The notes under the pieces: model-generated
Told to the model about the DNA's origin: nothing
Database searches by the model: none
What the model saw: only the letters and a program-made list of their open reading frames with translations
Shown: in pieces, positions 1 through 12,257 of the stretch
Layout: each line of letters opens with the position of its first letter
How positions within the stretch are numbered: the first letter of the stretch is position 1
Source: Phocoena phocoena
Lineage: Eukaryota; Chordata; Mammalia; Artiodactyla; Phocoenidae
DNA: 64,000 bases
Direction of reading: 5' to 3'
Assembly: GCF_963924675.1 (NCBI RefSeq)
Contig: NC_089234.1
Location: 59,872,909-59,936,908, forward strand
Made by a program: the position numbers and the translations under genes

Positions 1-192
1 AGGGGAACTCCTGAAAGATTTGAAAGACCTTAAATAAGCTACAAGCCATACAATCATAAAAATTTCAGTTAGTCATTTTACAATTGAGGATATGGGGCAC
101 AGAAAAATTAAAACAAGAAGCCCCAAACCACATTTTTTTGATTAGGGGTCTTTAACACTACCACAGCACTTTTTATAGAATAAGAGTTTCTG

Positions 193-534
193 GGAACTTC
201 CCTGGTAGAGCTGCGGTTAAGACTCCGAGCTCCCAATGCAGGGGGCCTGGGTTTGATCCCTGGTCAGGGAACTAGATCCCACATGCATATCGCAACTAAG
301 AGTTTGCATACCACAACTAAGGAGCCCACGAGCCGCAACTAAAAGAGCCGGTGAGCTGCAACTAAGGAGCCCACCGGCTTCAACTAAGGAGCCCATGTGC
401 TGCAACTAAGAAGCACATGTGCTGCAACTAAAGGAGCCGGCAAGCTGCAACTAAGAAGCCCGCCTACTGCAACTAAGACCCGGTGCAATCAAATAAATAA
501 ATAAAATAAATAAATATATATATTAAAAAAGAAA
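193..534 (+). mobile_element. CHR-family tRNA-derived SINE with repeated body
   Basis: The head reads gaacttccctggtagagctg, followed by a B-box-like 'ggtttgatccctggtcaggg' and a TAAA-rich tail. Sixteen-base flanks agaataagagtttctg (177-192) and agaataagagcttctg (535-550) form a TSD with one mismatch. The body carries about nine tandem variants of a 16-19 base unit 'gcaactaaggagccca', which lengthens it beyond the plain CHR form. The A-box region is altered, so Pol III activity is unlikely. Confidence 0.93.
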
Positions 535-594
535 AGAATAAGAGCTTCTGATGGGTAAGTACTATTTCTTTAGGCAAAGTACATTTTTCTCTTG

Positions 595-755
595 GAGGTG
601 GTAATTATTACTATCTCCGTTTCACACATGAGGAAGGAGGTTTTAAGAAGTTCATTACTTTGCCTAAGGTTAAAAGGTGGTTAAGTTGTGGAATTGGGCT
701 GCAAACCTTGATTCCAAAGCTTGACACTTAACCTCTAAGCCTAATGCCTCTCGTG
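595..755 (-). repeat. MIR SINE, minus strand
   Basis: The segment reads as the complement of MIR: 'tccgtttcacacatgagg', then 'tttgcctaaggttaaaagg', then 'gattccaaagcttgacac'. These match the MIR order of poly-A-side text, core and tRNA-like part. It is heavily diverged, as expected for an ancient mammalian element. Confidence 0.75.
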
Positions 756-3435
756 AAAGGGAACACGGGCATGGGTACAGGGATGTGCATGTGCACCTGT
801 GTGCAGTGTAGCCAAAGCAGTTCTTGAGTTGAGGTTCATGAGACTAGGGATTCCATGAGCTGGTTTGAGAGCCTGTATCATTAAGAAATTATATATAACA
901 TTTCCTATGTGTATATAAAAATATTTTTTTTTCGAGAGAATCTAGAGCTTTCACCAGATCCTCAAAAATATTTATGACACAAGAAAAATTAAGAACCTTT
1001 TAGATTGCTTTGGTAGGGAAGTTAAACTTTTAAGATAACCTATATATTTTACATATTGGATATCAGTCATATCTAGAAGATTTTGTCAAACAACAAAACT
1101 GACAAGCAAGTATCGAGAGGCAGTATATATTAGGTATATATATTATATACTAGGTATGTAAATATCACAATTATAAAATGTGGTATTTTAGATTTTGTAT
1201 TTAAAAAAAAAAAGGGTCAAGCTCTCACTTGCTATAGAATATGACCCAGTAGTCATAACAAGAAGCAATGAATGATGGTAGAGATGTTTACTACTGGTGG
1301 CTAAATTCTGTTGAAGTAGCTGTGTATTAAGCAGAGTTTTCATATATGTTATACCAGCCTGAGGTAAGATTAATTTAGAAGTACAACATAAGAAAGGTAT
1401 ATAATTTGGGAGTAGTAAGGACACTGAGTTGCATTAAATCAAATCATTTTCTGCTTCTGTTTCTTGATGATGAACACGAGTTGATTTTCTTAAGAAGGGC
1501 AATAGTATTGGTAGGAATTTTGGGAGCATCTCTTTCTTTTTTTTCTTTTTTAAGTATGTATCCTTTTACCTCTGTAAAAATATTGTCTTCAACCCCTCAC
1601 ACAACATAAAGGCAACATAGTAGCATTTTTGTCCTGGGATAACATTCAGCCAGATACCCCAATACAACTGTACATTGTTACATTACTGAAAGGCTTCTAT
1701 ACAGATTGTTATTAGGATAATAGTAACTGTATTACATGGTAAAATTCATAATAAAAATTTCAGTATGAATTCATTAGTTCAAATTATTTGCCACTGAATG
1801 TAATAACAACTACTGGCACAAGTGTCCTGTTGTAGTGTGACTTAGTTGCCACTGAATATATATAACTTAATGAATATATATAAATACTGACACTGAATAT
1901 TTAACAGTTTTGACAACATTATAAAAACAAGAACTTTTTAAATGAACTGCTGCTAGTTCAGCAAAAGCTGAGAGGATTTGGCACTATGAACGATATTTTT
2001 ATATTGGAGAAATTCTCTCTTTATTGAAACTATTCAATGATGTAATCCTGCAGTGGCAATGGAGGACAGTAATAAGACCTTGGAGTGGTGCTGGTATAGA
2101 TGTGGACAGCCCCCATTTGGCTGTTTAATGGGCCAAGACAGTTCTAAGGGCAAGAGTGATACCCACCTACTGCTTTTTAATTTATATACTAATATCACTT
2201 TATTAACTCTCTACGTCTCTAAGAGATAGGAAAAAGAAAGCCAGCTACCATTTTTCATTGTTTTGATTCTGGCCTATTTTTCCTTTTAACCTTTCCATAC
2301 TACAAATGAGTAATCAAAAATGGATACTTCCTCCAAGTTTAGGGAATATGAGCACACTGTCTGTGTATTCCAATAACTAAACAGCTTTGGGACGGGTTCT
2401 GATAACACTGCAAATAGCTACACTGATTAAATACAGGGGATCCTAGGAGTTTCAAATGGTTCATCTGAGGTTTCTTCAACTTCAGGTATCCTTGTAAATT
2501 TGCAGGATGCTCTTTTAATGGTTGCTATGCCTATGAATTAATGTTTATAAGGTTGAAGTTAGAGTTCTATCACACTAAACTTTACAAAGAGAAAATATAC
2601 TTAACAGTCAACCCTAAGCAAACAGTCTAAACTGTAAATGTGTAATGCTGGGTAAAAGAAATGACAAGAAGAGTTGTAAACTTATCTCCTCCACTACTGT
2701 AAATAAAATCAAAGCTTAGATCCTCTTGCCAATTTGTATCATCATGGACTTTTCCAAAGGACTGTGGTCCCCAAGCATCTTTTTTCAATTTTTTCTCACA
2801 ACAGAGAAGAGTATTACAGCCCTGAGCGTAAGGGAAGAAAAAGACAAGAAAGGACAGGAGGTTTCAGACTTTGAATTGCTTCTGTCTAGGCTCTGATACC
2901 CTGAAGGAGCTGGAGTGTTTGATCATTATCCATAGTATGAAGACTCAATGGTTAGGAAATTCCAAAGGTGGTCCTTCTGCGATCTTCACATTAACTATGC
3001 TCCCAGTTTTAAAACATAAATGGAAAGAGTAGACAGTATTATTCCATGATCTATGAAAACTTAAGTCTATTAATTTTTCTTCCTGATTTCTCTTCTAAAT
3101 TTACTATATCCTCATTCAAATTTTATTTCTCTTCTTTAGTCCCCCCCAACACCTTCTCCCTCTGACTCCAAGCCCATCTCAAGTGAAAGAGTATGGTTTA
3201 TAAATCTATATGTCAGTTTGAGAATGGGAAACAGTTAAAGAAAAAAAAGCATTGGACATAAAAATGGATTTGCCAAAACTCACCATCAGAGGGCACAACA
3301 GTACTGCAATAAACAACTCCGCTAGGCCAAGAAGAGAGCCTCTGGTGCACCTAGAAAATACATAAAGACACATCCATTGTCAGTACACAACAACAAATGT
3401 TATATGAACATGTGTATGTATATAATAAATAATAG
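756..3435. other. No recognisable gene or element
   Basis: This is AT-rich sequence with frequent stops in all frames. It contains short AT microsatellite-like runs near 1125-1160 and a C-run at 3142-3148. I saw no SINE head, L1 motif, LTR end or conserved-looking frame. Old diverged repeats could be hidden here. Confidence 0.5.
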
Positions 3436-4317
3436 CTTTTTAATTATTTAAATAGTATGTATTCTTTGTAGAAAAATTTTAAAATACAGATAAAAGAAAA
3501 GCCTCTCAAACTCCTATCATCCTAAGATGATAGTGATGAACATTTTGGTTTATTTCAAGATAAACCAGTATTTCACCATAATTGTAATTTGCATTTTTTG
3601 TACTAAGAGTGATAATCTATACATGTTTTAATCTGAGTTACTTGTATTTGCTTTTCTATGCACTGAGTATTTACACCTTTTGCCATTTTTAAAATTTGGA
3701 TCTTGGTCTTTGAATATTATTTTGTAGAAGTTCTTTAAATATTAAGAAAATTATCCCTTGGTCAACGAAATATGTCATAAAAATTTCCCTGTTTTTATTT
3801 TTACTTTGTTAATGGTATTTTTGTATGCACACAATTTTCATGTTTTAAGAGTCAAACTTTTCAATCTTTTCTGTGTGGTTTAACGGTCCTGTGTCATATA
3901 TCAGCAGCTTTCCCTACTTCGAGAATACTATAAAATTCTTCCATGGCTTCTAGTTTGATTTTTCAAGTTTAAATCTTTATTAGGAATTAATTTTAGTCAG
4001 TTAAGAAGCAGCAATCTAACTAACCTCTAATGATAACACAGATCTGTTATATTTAATAATTCATTTTTCCCTCTTATTTGAAATGCTACCTTGATAATTT
4101 TACAAATACCTATATGAATTTGGATCTTTTTCTGTCCAATGATCTATATGCTCATGTCGTAGTAGCCACACTGTTTTAAATATCCTAGCTTTATATTTTT
4201 ACATCTGGCAGGGTGGGATAGTTTCCCTTATTACTTTCCTTTAAGAATTTTCCTGGCTATTTTTGCTTATTTGTATCTCCATATGAACTTCAGAGTCAGT
4301 ATTTCCAGTTACACACA

Positions 4318-4336
4318 GATACACACACACACACAA
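4318..4336. repeat. (AC)n microsatellite
   Basis: A short run of nearly perfect AC dinucleotides at the junction between the old LINE and the MIR. Confidence 0.8.
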
Positions 4337-4344
4337 TCAGCTTC

Positions 4345-4603
4345 AAAAATAACACAGCACTGTGATTAAGAGCATAGAATCTATAATCACTCCTGAGTTC
4401 AGATTCTGATTCTGTAACTTACTCTAACTGCAATCTTTGCAAGTTCATTAGCCTCTTTGTGCCTCAAGTTTCTTCACTGAAAAATGGACAAAACGTAATA
4501 CTAGCACCTACCACATAAAGTTGCTGTGAGGACTAAATGATGAATACACATAAAGCACTTAGAACAGTGCCTGGCATAGAATAAGTATTCAATAAATGTT
4601 AGT
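4345..4603 (+). repeat. MIR SINE, nearly full length
   Basis: It follows the MIR consensus almost end to end. It has 'tgattaagagcatagaatct', then a core with 'taacttactctaactg', then 'ctcaagtttcttcactgaaa', then the 3' part 'gaacagtgcctggcatagaa' and 'aataaatgttag'. It interrupts the old minus-strand LINE, so it is younger than that LINE. Confidence 0.92.
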
Positions 4604-5214
4604 TTTTTTGTTTGTTTGTTTGTTTTGAAGTTGAGATCTTATTAACTCAATGGATTAACATAAGGAAACTGACATCTATGTGATTTTTGAGTCTTTCTTA
4701 ATCAAGAACCTTGTAAGCCTTTCTATTTTAGTCTTTGTGTTCCTGAGAAGCATTTTAAGGTTTTCTTTATTCAGATCTTATATGTCCCCTTTAATCTAAT
4801 GTAATTCTTTTTGTACTAAGTCTTGTCCAATACTAGGATCATGACCCCTGAATTTTTCCTTTTAGTTTGCAAATGCCTGTTAATGCTCTGCCTGTCCTTT
4901 AATTTTATTATTTTTCCTGAGTTTCTTTGTTTTAGGAATGACTCTATAGTTTTCTTTGTGATCTAATCTGGGATTCTTTTAACAGAAAAGTTTAGCCTGT
5001 TTATATTTATTAATATAATGTATATTTAATGTCCTTTCAGTCATCAAATTTTATGCTATAAAATTTTTATGTTGTTTTTATTGCTGCTCTTTCTTCTTAA
5101 AAATAGTTTACTAAATGGTCTATGTTTGCTTTGTTTTAGTTAAACATGTACTTCTAATATTAATATGGAAAGTTTATTTATTTATTTTTTTATTAGTAGT
5201 CATTTTAGAGTAAG

Positions 5215-5525
5215 ATCTAAGTTCTTTGAACTGCCTTTAAGGCCCAATATTATCTGATACCCTGTTATCTCTCTGACTTCACCTCCTACCATTCTGCCTC
5301 TCAATCATTCTGCTTTAGCCCCTAGGCTCTTTTCTGGTTTTTGTATGGACCAGCTATACTCTCGTTCCAGAACCTTTGCAATAGCTATTACCTCTACTTA
5401 GAATATTATTTCTCCAGAAAACTATCAAGCTCCCTCACTTCCTTCAAATCTTTGTTCACATTTCACTTTCTGAGTGAGGTCTACTCTACCCAACCCAATT
5501 AAAAATGGCAATTCCATCAGTTGGT
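5215..5525 (+). repeat. L2 LINE 3' fragment
   Basis: It matches the L2 non-LTR element downstream of the RT. The order is 'aaggcccaatattatctgat', a cysteine/proline-rich pyrimidine stretch, 'cagaacctttgcaatagcta', and 'tctgagtgaggtctactcta'. All frames are broken. Confidence 0.8.
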
Positions 5526-6429
5526 ACTCCTGATATATATATGTATATATATATTTTTTCCATCTCTTATTATGAGCAATGATGAACTTATGTGTCTTTT
5601 TCCCTCCCTTCTACTATCCAGTTTATTTAATTTATTTATTATGTAACTTTTCTTGGTGTTTATCTATCTATCTATATACCTCCCCCCAATCCCACATAGT
5701 TCTTTTATTGAATTTATTGATTTTAGATGACATATTTTGACAGCGTGTTAAAAAACTGGGGTTTCTACCACTTTACATCATTTGTCCTGCACCCTTCCAA
5801 CTTTCGTTAGGAAACTGTCAACATTGTCAAAATTTTAAACATTCGTACTCTGCTCTGCAAAACCTAATCTTCACATTTGTTTTAATCTTAATTTTATAGA
5901 TTGATGGACTCTAGGCTTACTACCAATACTTTAACTGTCGTTTTTCCTTTCATTTCTTGGTTGGCTGAACTTCATCTTATAGAGGTAGGACTCATGAGAG
6001 CTAAATTCCCTAAAGCTTGGCATGTTAAAAAATGTTTGTCTTTGCCTTTATATTGAATGATTATTTGGCTTGGCACAAGATTCCTAAATTAATCTTTCCT
6101 TGAGGACTTCGTGGGTAAAGTGTTAGTGTTGATTGCTGCTGTGGAGAAGTCTGAGGCCAGCCACTTATTTTGGAGAACCAAGCTCTCTGAGCTTTGCTGG
6201 GGATCTGCAACCATATCATAGGCATCCTCTCTTGGGGTCTTCTCACACACTCCGTTTACTAGATCTGGCAGCCATTCTTCAGTATTGTGCTTTGGGATTG
6301 CAGAGATCTCTCTGGCTGTACTGAAGATGGAGCTTGTATTTCTGTTTCTTATTCTCCTTTCTATTTCAAAGTGATTCCAAGAGAAGGAAGAAACTGCTGC
6401 CTTTACTGGGCCATTATTTCTTTAAGTGG
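5526..6429 (-). repeat. Possible ancient LINE remnant; otherwise unassigned
   Basis: It begins with a TA-rich microsatellite at 5533-5560. Around 5940-6180 the text 'ttggctgaacttcatcttat' and 'gctgctgtggagaagtctga' resembles minus-strand old LINE sequence, where a phrase like 'ggagaagtctgaggccagcc' is common. Both the subfamily and the assignment are uncertain. Confidence 0.35.
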
Positions 6430-6700
6430 TAACTTTTTAATATGGACTTTTTCAAACTTACACAGAAGCAGAGAACACAGTGTGATGAATTTCTTCCATT
6501 CACCCATCACCTGCTTCTATATTTACCAACATTTGGTCAAACCTCGTTCATCTATATGAACCAGGTCTTTTCCACAGAGTATCTTAAAGGAAATTCCAAA
6601 CATCATATTGCTTTACCTGAAAATATTTCAGTATACATCTACTAGGCCATTTTAAAACAGGAAATCCTCTGTCCTCTATCATTTTACAGATTATCCTCAA
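6430..6700 (+). repeat. L1M-type 3' UTR fragment
   Basis: It carries the old L1 3' UTR wording 'ttcaaacttacacagaagca', 'cattcacccatcacctgctt', 'atttggtcaaacctcgttca' and 'aaatatttcagtatacatct'. There is no coding content. Confidence 0.65.
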
Positions 6701-6782
6701 CATTAATAAAAGATGTGTATCTGGGGCAGAGAACTAAATAAATACATGGCTGTTTATGAATATTATTTGTTAGAATGCTATA

Positions 6783-7027
6783 GAACATGGGTTGGCAGGC
6801 CAGCCACCAGTTTTTGTAAATGAAGTTTTATTAGAACACAAACAAACTCATTTATTTACTTACTATCTAGAGCTCATTCATCTACTTTGACACTACAACA
6901 GCAGAATTGAGTAGCTGTGTAGTTTCAGGAGAGTTGAGTAGCTGCAACAGAGACCATATGGCCCACAAAGCCCGAAATATTTACCATATGGCCCTTTAAG
7001 AAAATGTTTGCTGATCTTTGCTGTAGA
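6783..7027. mobile_element. hAT-type non-autonomous DNA transposon (MER class)
   Basis: The text includes 'gttggcaggccagccaccag', 'aatgaagttttattagaaca', 'gaccatatggcccacaaagc' and 'gaaaatgtttgctgatcttt'. This is the widely dispersed mammalian MER element with 'unoccupied-receptor-like' ends 'gttggcaa...tttgctgac'. The exact MER name was not assigned. A second, opposite-reading relative lies at 34025-34227. Confidence 0.6.
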
Positions 7028-8988
7028 ACCCCTCTGTTGTTTTGAGATAATTCACTTTCCCACTTTCCCAAAGTCTTCCCAGTCACTTCTACAATGACAT
7101 TGGCAATTACAAAATATTACTTAGTAAGTGTCCACAAACACACATAGGTCCTTTTCTTTCTTTAACCCTTCTAATAGCCTATAGTCTAATAAGGCCAATG
7201 GGAACAAAAATGATTTTGCTCTTGCCTTTTTTCTTTGAAATATGGCAACAACAACAAACAAAAGCAAAACAAAGACAAAAAAATATAAGGAAAGGAATAT
7301 AAGTGTTCAAGACCAAAGAGGCACTGGCATTCTAAATTGTATTCCATGACTCTCCAAGACTGAAATGTATTTTGTTGTTTAAATTGTATGTTCTTAATAA
7401 ATCACAAGAAAATAGGAAGAGTTTAATAAATACTTAATTGATGCTGAACGTTTTAAAAATATGTCAAGAAAGTAAAAAAAGAAAAACATTCAGGCAAATG
7501 GCATGTATTATTCACATATTTAAACTTCATAGGCAGAGAACAAGATTAAGGTTAAGAAAGTAAATATTCAGAATGAGCAGAAATCATCAGAGAAAGAGTA
7601 AACCTCTAGGCAATCAATGCCAACTGAATAAGATGATTTGGTGCCTACTCGGTCCCTTGAAAAGAAAATACAAGTTTATACTTTTGGTATGAGATAGTCC
7701 ACATCTTTGATAAGTAACTTGAGAACCTCTAGGAAAAAGAGGGCTTCGAGTGAAGTAAAGGAAAGTATTAACAACTGCCCTGGTATTACAACCATTACCC
7801 TTAAATCTTAACCCCAGGAGAAGAAAAATGCTAGCATTATCAAGTTAAGAGTCTGAGTACAAAGCACTGTAACTTTACTTTCCCAAGTCATAAGATTCAA
7901 GATAATTTAAAAAATCAAACTTTATTATTATAAAAAGACATTCCATGACCCCAGAGCAAATTATTAAATTCAAGTCAAAACTAACTTTAAAATCCTTTAG
8001 TTCTATCATAAATTATGCAATTTCCCCTACACACACCATTCACTGTTCAGAAGAGCAAACTCAGCAATGTATTCCTACCAGCAACTTGGGAAGACTGTCA
8101 AGTCTAAATAACCTGTCAATACCCTGCAAATATTCACAGCCAGTTGGACATTAAACCAGAGGCGGGGAAATAGAAAAAAATAGAGAAAAAAAGAAAGAGG
8201 AAAAAGGTATTTCCTTATTAACACAGTTCCCTTTATTTACGAAAATCTTGGGACCTAATTTTATTAGGAAACAAATATCTGTTACCTATGTTAAACTGTA
8301 TAAAAAATACTACATTAATTATGTCAAAAAGCTTTAGACGGAATAATTATATATTACTTGTCCATGGCTAAAACCTTGTTATAAATAGCCTTACTATATC
8401 ATGAGTTTAGATGTCAAATGATATTCCCATTACATTTCCCATAGTATAACAAGGAATGCTTATGAGAATGGATCCTTTCAATACATGTTCCAAAAGTTTC
8501 TCTTCTTTAAGACCAGGGTACCCAGGTTTCAACAACTTTGCCAAACTTACCTTTAGAATCCAGTGCTTACAAGCATACTAGGATTAACAGTGTAAAACTA
8601 TTTCAGGTGTTCTAAAGCAAGACACACCTATAACAGCTTCTACAATTTGGCATCAGTTTTATCTGTACCCTTGACGTAATAAAACTGTTGAAGCATTACA
8701 TCGGCAATAATTTTTCACTACTTCAACTCTACAAATATACTAAAATAAGCACCGTGACTTCAAACCCACAAGATATAGGAGATTTGCAGTTAGAAGAGTT
8801 GGGGCCAGCCGAAATCCTGAATTTCAACCCCAAAGTCTCAGTTTCCCCAGCTGTTAAATTAAAGACAGCAATTACAACAAAACTGACTATTTCACAAGGC
8901 TGATTTCATTTAAGGATAAGTGACAGTATAAATGGGACAACATGTAAATGACCAACATCCTACCAAAATTTAAGATATTCAGAAATAT
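7028..8988. other. No recognisable gene or element
   Basis: AT-rich sequence with A-rich patches near 7255-7290 and 8170-8210. Only chance-length open frames are present. Nothing assignable was seen. Confidence 0.5.
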
Positions 8989-9000
8989 AAACTCAAAACA

Positions 9001-9112
9001 GGGACTTCCCTGGAGGTCCAGTGGTTTCCACTGCAGGGGGCACGAGTTCGATCCCTGGTCTGGGAACTAAGATCCTGCATGCCGCGTGGCACAGCCAAAA
9101 AAAAAAACCCCA
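9001..9112 (+). mobile_element. Short CHR-type SINE
   Basis: The head 'gggacttccctggaggtcca' is followed by 'gagttcgatccctggtctgg' and a short poly(A). A perfect 12-base TSD aaactcaaaaca flanks it at 8989-9000 and 9113-9124. The body is only about 100 bases, the short form without the 'caactactgagcc' repeats. Confidence 0.93.
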
Positions 9113-9124
9113 AAACTCAAAACA

Positions 9125-9924
9125 AATCAATCTCCTTAAGGGCCTCTTATTAAAAAGAATTTAGTAAGTTTAACACATTTCAAAAGCCAAAACTATCTCT
9201 AAACAAAGAGATATTATACAATATAAACACCATGTGATGTTAAAGTTAGAAACCTGAAGGTTTAAACGAGAATCTCTTCAGAAAGCACTGTAAAAAACAC
9301 TTAAAGGGTTAGACTACCTACAGGGCATATTTTATTCTTCTTTCAATAACTCACCAAGGAAACAAAGTTCCTGATACAGTTTAACTGAAAGTGGTATATT
9401 TTGTGAGTTAAATTATATAATACAGTTTAATATTGGAAAATTATTTTCTCCTTGAATATATTATTTTAAATGGTTCCTACATTTTATTATAACATTGGCA
9501 ACATTTCCCCCTTAGAATATATTGTTACTTCATAATGGAAGTCATGATTCAATTTATATACCTTTGATTTTCAAGAGAATTTCACATCTACAAAACAAAG
9601 CAATATGAAGGACTTTTCATTGTATCTTTCAATATCAGTTTTCTAATTAGGAAATCAAATCTAGCTCCCAAATTATCAATAAGGTATTTCAAAAGTAATA
9701 CTTGTTCAACAACTCACAGTGCTCTGAGGATCAAACATACACAAAGACATATGTATATAATACCATACATGTATATAAAAGCATACAAAGCCAAGACCTT
9801 AGCCACAAAATCTTCACTGCTGATCTAACAACAGACTCAAATAATCAGAGCATTTAAACCTTAACCACAACTAGCTGTATATCATGTCATTTAACATAAT
9901 ATAAATTGACATAAAGGTCATTTT
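9125..9924. other. No recognisable gene or element
   Basis: AT-rich unique-looking sequence. No open frame of note and no repeat that I could name. Confidence 0.5.
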
Positions 9925-9936
9925 AAAATCCAAGTA

Positions 9937-10129
9937 GGGGCTTCCCTGGTGGCGCAGTGGTTGAGAGTCCGCCTGCCGATGCAGGGGACGTGGGTTCGTG
10001 TCCCGGTCCGGGAGGATCCCACATGCCGCAGAGCGGCTGGGCCCGTGAGCCATGGCCGCTGAGCCTGCACGTCCGGAGCCTGTGCTCCGCAACGGGAGAG
10101 GCCACAACAGTGAGAGGCCCGCGTATCGC

Positions 10130-10153
<24 letters not shown>
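9937..10153 (+). mobile_element. Young CHR SINE (GC-rich odontocete-like form)
   Basis: The tRNA-like head 'ggcttccctggtggcgcagt' is followed by A and B boxes ('tggcgcagtggttgagag' and 'gggttcgtgtcccggtccgg'). The body 'ccatggccgctgagcctgca' leads to a pure poly(A) of about 28 bases. The 12-base TSD aaaatccaagta is perfect (9925-9936 and 10154-10165). Little divergence from the copies at 10572 and 16580 suggests recent insertion. Confidence 0.96.
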
Positions 10154-10160
<7 letters not shown>

Positions 10161-10165
10161 AAGTA

Positions 10166-10560
10166 AATACAAATATCTATCCATTTAATAGTATCAAGAA
10201 ATGCTCATTAAAGCAAATTCTCTTAAATTAGGTTTTGAAATCAATATCTAGGCTCTAAGATTGAAAATATTACCAATATTTCTAGTATATCACTACTTAT
10301 TAAGTTAATTTGGTATAAATTCATTGATAAACAATGTTTCTATTTAAGATTTTGATATCACCCCAAAATTACAACCTATCGTTTATACTGCATAAGAACT
10401 AGAGTCCAATATCTATTAAAATTTCATTGTGTAGTCGAAACCCCTAGTGTCTGTGGCAATTCTACACCTACGTTTGGACTGTCCTCACACCCTGATGGTT
10501 GCTACATTTTCCTTAATGGATGCACTTTTACTCTCTTGGGTCTCAGGACAGACACGTTAG
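10166..10560. other. Unassigned spacer between two young SINEs
   Basis: AT-rich sequence with no repeat or gene signal that I could name. Confidence 0.5.
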
Positions 10561-10571
10561 AGATACCAGTG

Positions 10572-10782
10572 CAGGGCTTCCCTGGTGGCGCAGTGGTTGG
10601 GAGTCCGCCTGCCGATGCAGGGGACACGGGTTCGTGCCCCGGTCCAGGAGGATCCCACGTGCCACGGAGCGGCTGGGCCCGTGAGCCATGGCCGCTGAGC
10701 CTGCGCGTCCGGAGCCTGTGCTCCGCAACGGGAGAAGCCACAACAGTGAGAGGCCCACGTACCGCGGGAAAAAAAAAAAAAA
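10572..10782 (+). mobile_element. Young CHR SINE
   Basis: It has the same GC-rich form as the copy 635 bases upstream and the same orientation, with 'gggttcgtgccccggtccag' as the B-box region. The perfect 11-base TSD is agataccagtg (10561-10571 and 10783-10793). The poly(A) of 15 or so bases begins after 'accgcggg'. Confidence 0.96.
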
Positions 10783-10954
10783 AGATACCAGTGTAAGGCA
10801 CTTCTGCTTTATTTCAGGGACAACCTGCCTTCCCCACTGTGAACTGGGAAGTTCTCTTCTATTTTGTTCCTTTCCTTCTATTTATTAAGAACCTACACTC
10901 ACTCACAAGAAAAGTAAAAATTGTGACCACTCTGTATCATACTACCTGTTTTTT

Positions 10955-11110
10955 TATAACTATTATTTTACCCAACATTTTATTATGAAACTTCAAACAA
11001 ACAGCAAAGTTGAATTTTATAGTCAACACCCTTTTATACCTTTCACCTAGACTCTATATTACCATGTTATCTATCCATCCTTCTCTTTTATAGAAATTCT
11101 GAATTCTCGT
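10955..11110 (+). repeat. L1M-type 3' UTR fragment
   Basis: 'aaacttcaaacaaacagcaa', 'cacccttttatacctttcac' and 'attaccatgttatctatcca' follow the same old L1 3' UTR pattern as 6430-6700, more diverged. Confidence 0.45.
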
Positions 11111-11194
11111 AGTTTCTTTAATCATTTTTAAAATATATTACATTCTCTAACTCCATTTCCTCTGCAACTTTCCTGCACTGCTCCTAGATTTTGT

Positions 11195-11375
11195 CCATAC
11201 CTGTTTTCATTTGTCACACTGTATTCTAATTATGTTTGGATGCCTGCCTCCCCTTCAGAGCAATGATCACCTTGAAGACTGCCTTCATTTCTTTATATAT
11301 TGGTACCCCACCCCCCTACACTAGGAGAAAGTAGAAGCTTAATTAATATTTACCTAATTGAGTTGTCTTCCTCTT
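11195..11375 (+). repeat. Possible L2 3' end
   Basis: 'cacactgtattctaattatg' followed by 'tgcctgcctccccttcagag' resembles the end region of L2. It is strongly diverged and should be treated as tentative. Confidence 0.4.
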
Positions 11376-12011
11376 TATACCTCACTATCCTTGACATGTT
11401 TTATGACTTTGCCTTGTTATTTTACTGCTAAAACTACTCTGAGTAACAATGAAGTAATTATTACTTCTATAAGCACTTTGGGAGATATTCAGAGAACAAA
11501 TTTCTTCATATATATGAAATGTCTTTTATTTTTAGTCCAGGTACAAATGTATTCCATGTTGTATTGAGATGGCACTAAGTATACTGCTAGTTATTCTTTT
11601 TTAAACAACAACAAAAAACCTAAATGCAAAATCCTTAACACCTAGCATTTGTACCTTTCAATAATCATTTAGACAATTCAAAACAGCATACAGACTTAGA
11701 TATAAAGGAATGAAATCAGAATGTAAACCAGATGGGAGTGTGAACTCTCAGTATTTGTTAAATGAATAAAGGTAGCTGGTTTAAAAGATCTTTTTATTGA
11801 GAGTAAAAATGGAACTTCATTGGTTGTGCTTTTTGACTGACAGTTCAGTTTGACTATGGTTCTTTTCATCACCTGAATTAATATTTCCTTCCATAGTACC
11901 ATTAAAGTCTGTGGAATCTCAGTATATAACAATATTGGGGAAATAGGTAGTTTCATCTATAAATTAATGTATTGGGATAAAACTCCCTTCTCTAAAGTGA
12001 CATAAAAGTTA
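11376..12011. other. No recognisable gene or element
   Basis: AT-rich sequence. The 86-codon minus-strand frame at 11696-11956 has no recognisable motif and is within what chance gives in a window this long. Confidence 0.45.
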
Positions 12012-12025
12012 GGAAAACAAGAACT

Positions 12026-12257
12026 CTAAAAAAAATTTTCTTTTGCAGGTTCTTATTAGTTATCTATTTTATACATATTAGTGTATATATGTCAATCCCA
12101 ATCTCCCAAATCATCCCACCACCACCCCCAACCCCGCTTTCCCCCCTTGGTGTCCATACGTTTGTTCTCTACATCTGTGTCTCTATTTCTGCCTTGCAAA
12201 CCAGTTCATCTGTACCTTTTTTCTAGATTCCATATATATGCGTTAACATACGATATT
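12026..12257 (-). mobile_element. 5'-truncated L1, 3' UTR only, minus strand
   Basis: The text is the complement of the 3' UTR of the L1 at 22351-28212: 'ccccgctttccccccttggt', 'catctgtgtctctatttctg', 'ccttgcaaaccagttcatct'. The flanks share aggaaaacaagaact at 12012-12026 and 12260-12274, giving a 15-base TSD. The insertion is severely 5' truncated. Confidence 0.88.

Larger units (their letters stand above)
3440..5190 (-). mobile_element. Ancient L1/HAL1-type LINE, minus strand, split by a MIR
   Basis: Read on the plus strand this is the complement of an old LINE ORF2 3' half. Diagnostic pieces include 'ttttctgtccaatgatcta' near 4130, 'ttttcctggctatttttgc' near 4249, and 'gactctatagttttctttgtg' wording near 4940. 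Across the MIR at 4345-4603 the text resumes in the expected order ('gacatctatgtgatttttgag'), so one element was split. There are many indels and no open frame. L1M or HAL1 subfamily is not resolved. Confidence 0.65.

Noticed and set aside
235..270. tRNA gene candidates in SINE heads throughout the window.
   Set aside because: Heads keep A- and B-box-like words but not a complete cloverleaf; they are tRNA-derived SINEs with target-site duplications.
9871..10184. Overlapping 69-88 codon frames on both strands of young SINEs (also at 10502-10888, 13801-14043, 16392-16867, 20163-20516, 30066-30540).
   Set aside because: They are shadows of GC-rich SINE sequence; the same peptides recur at every copy, and poly(A)/poly(T) encodes the lysine or phenylalanine runs.
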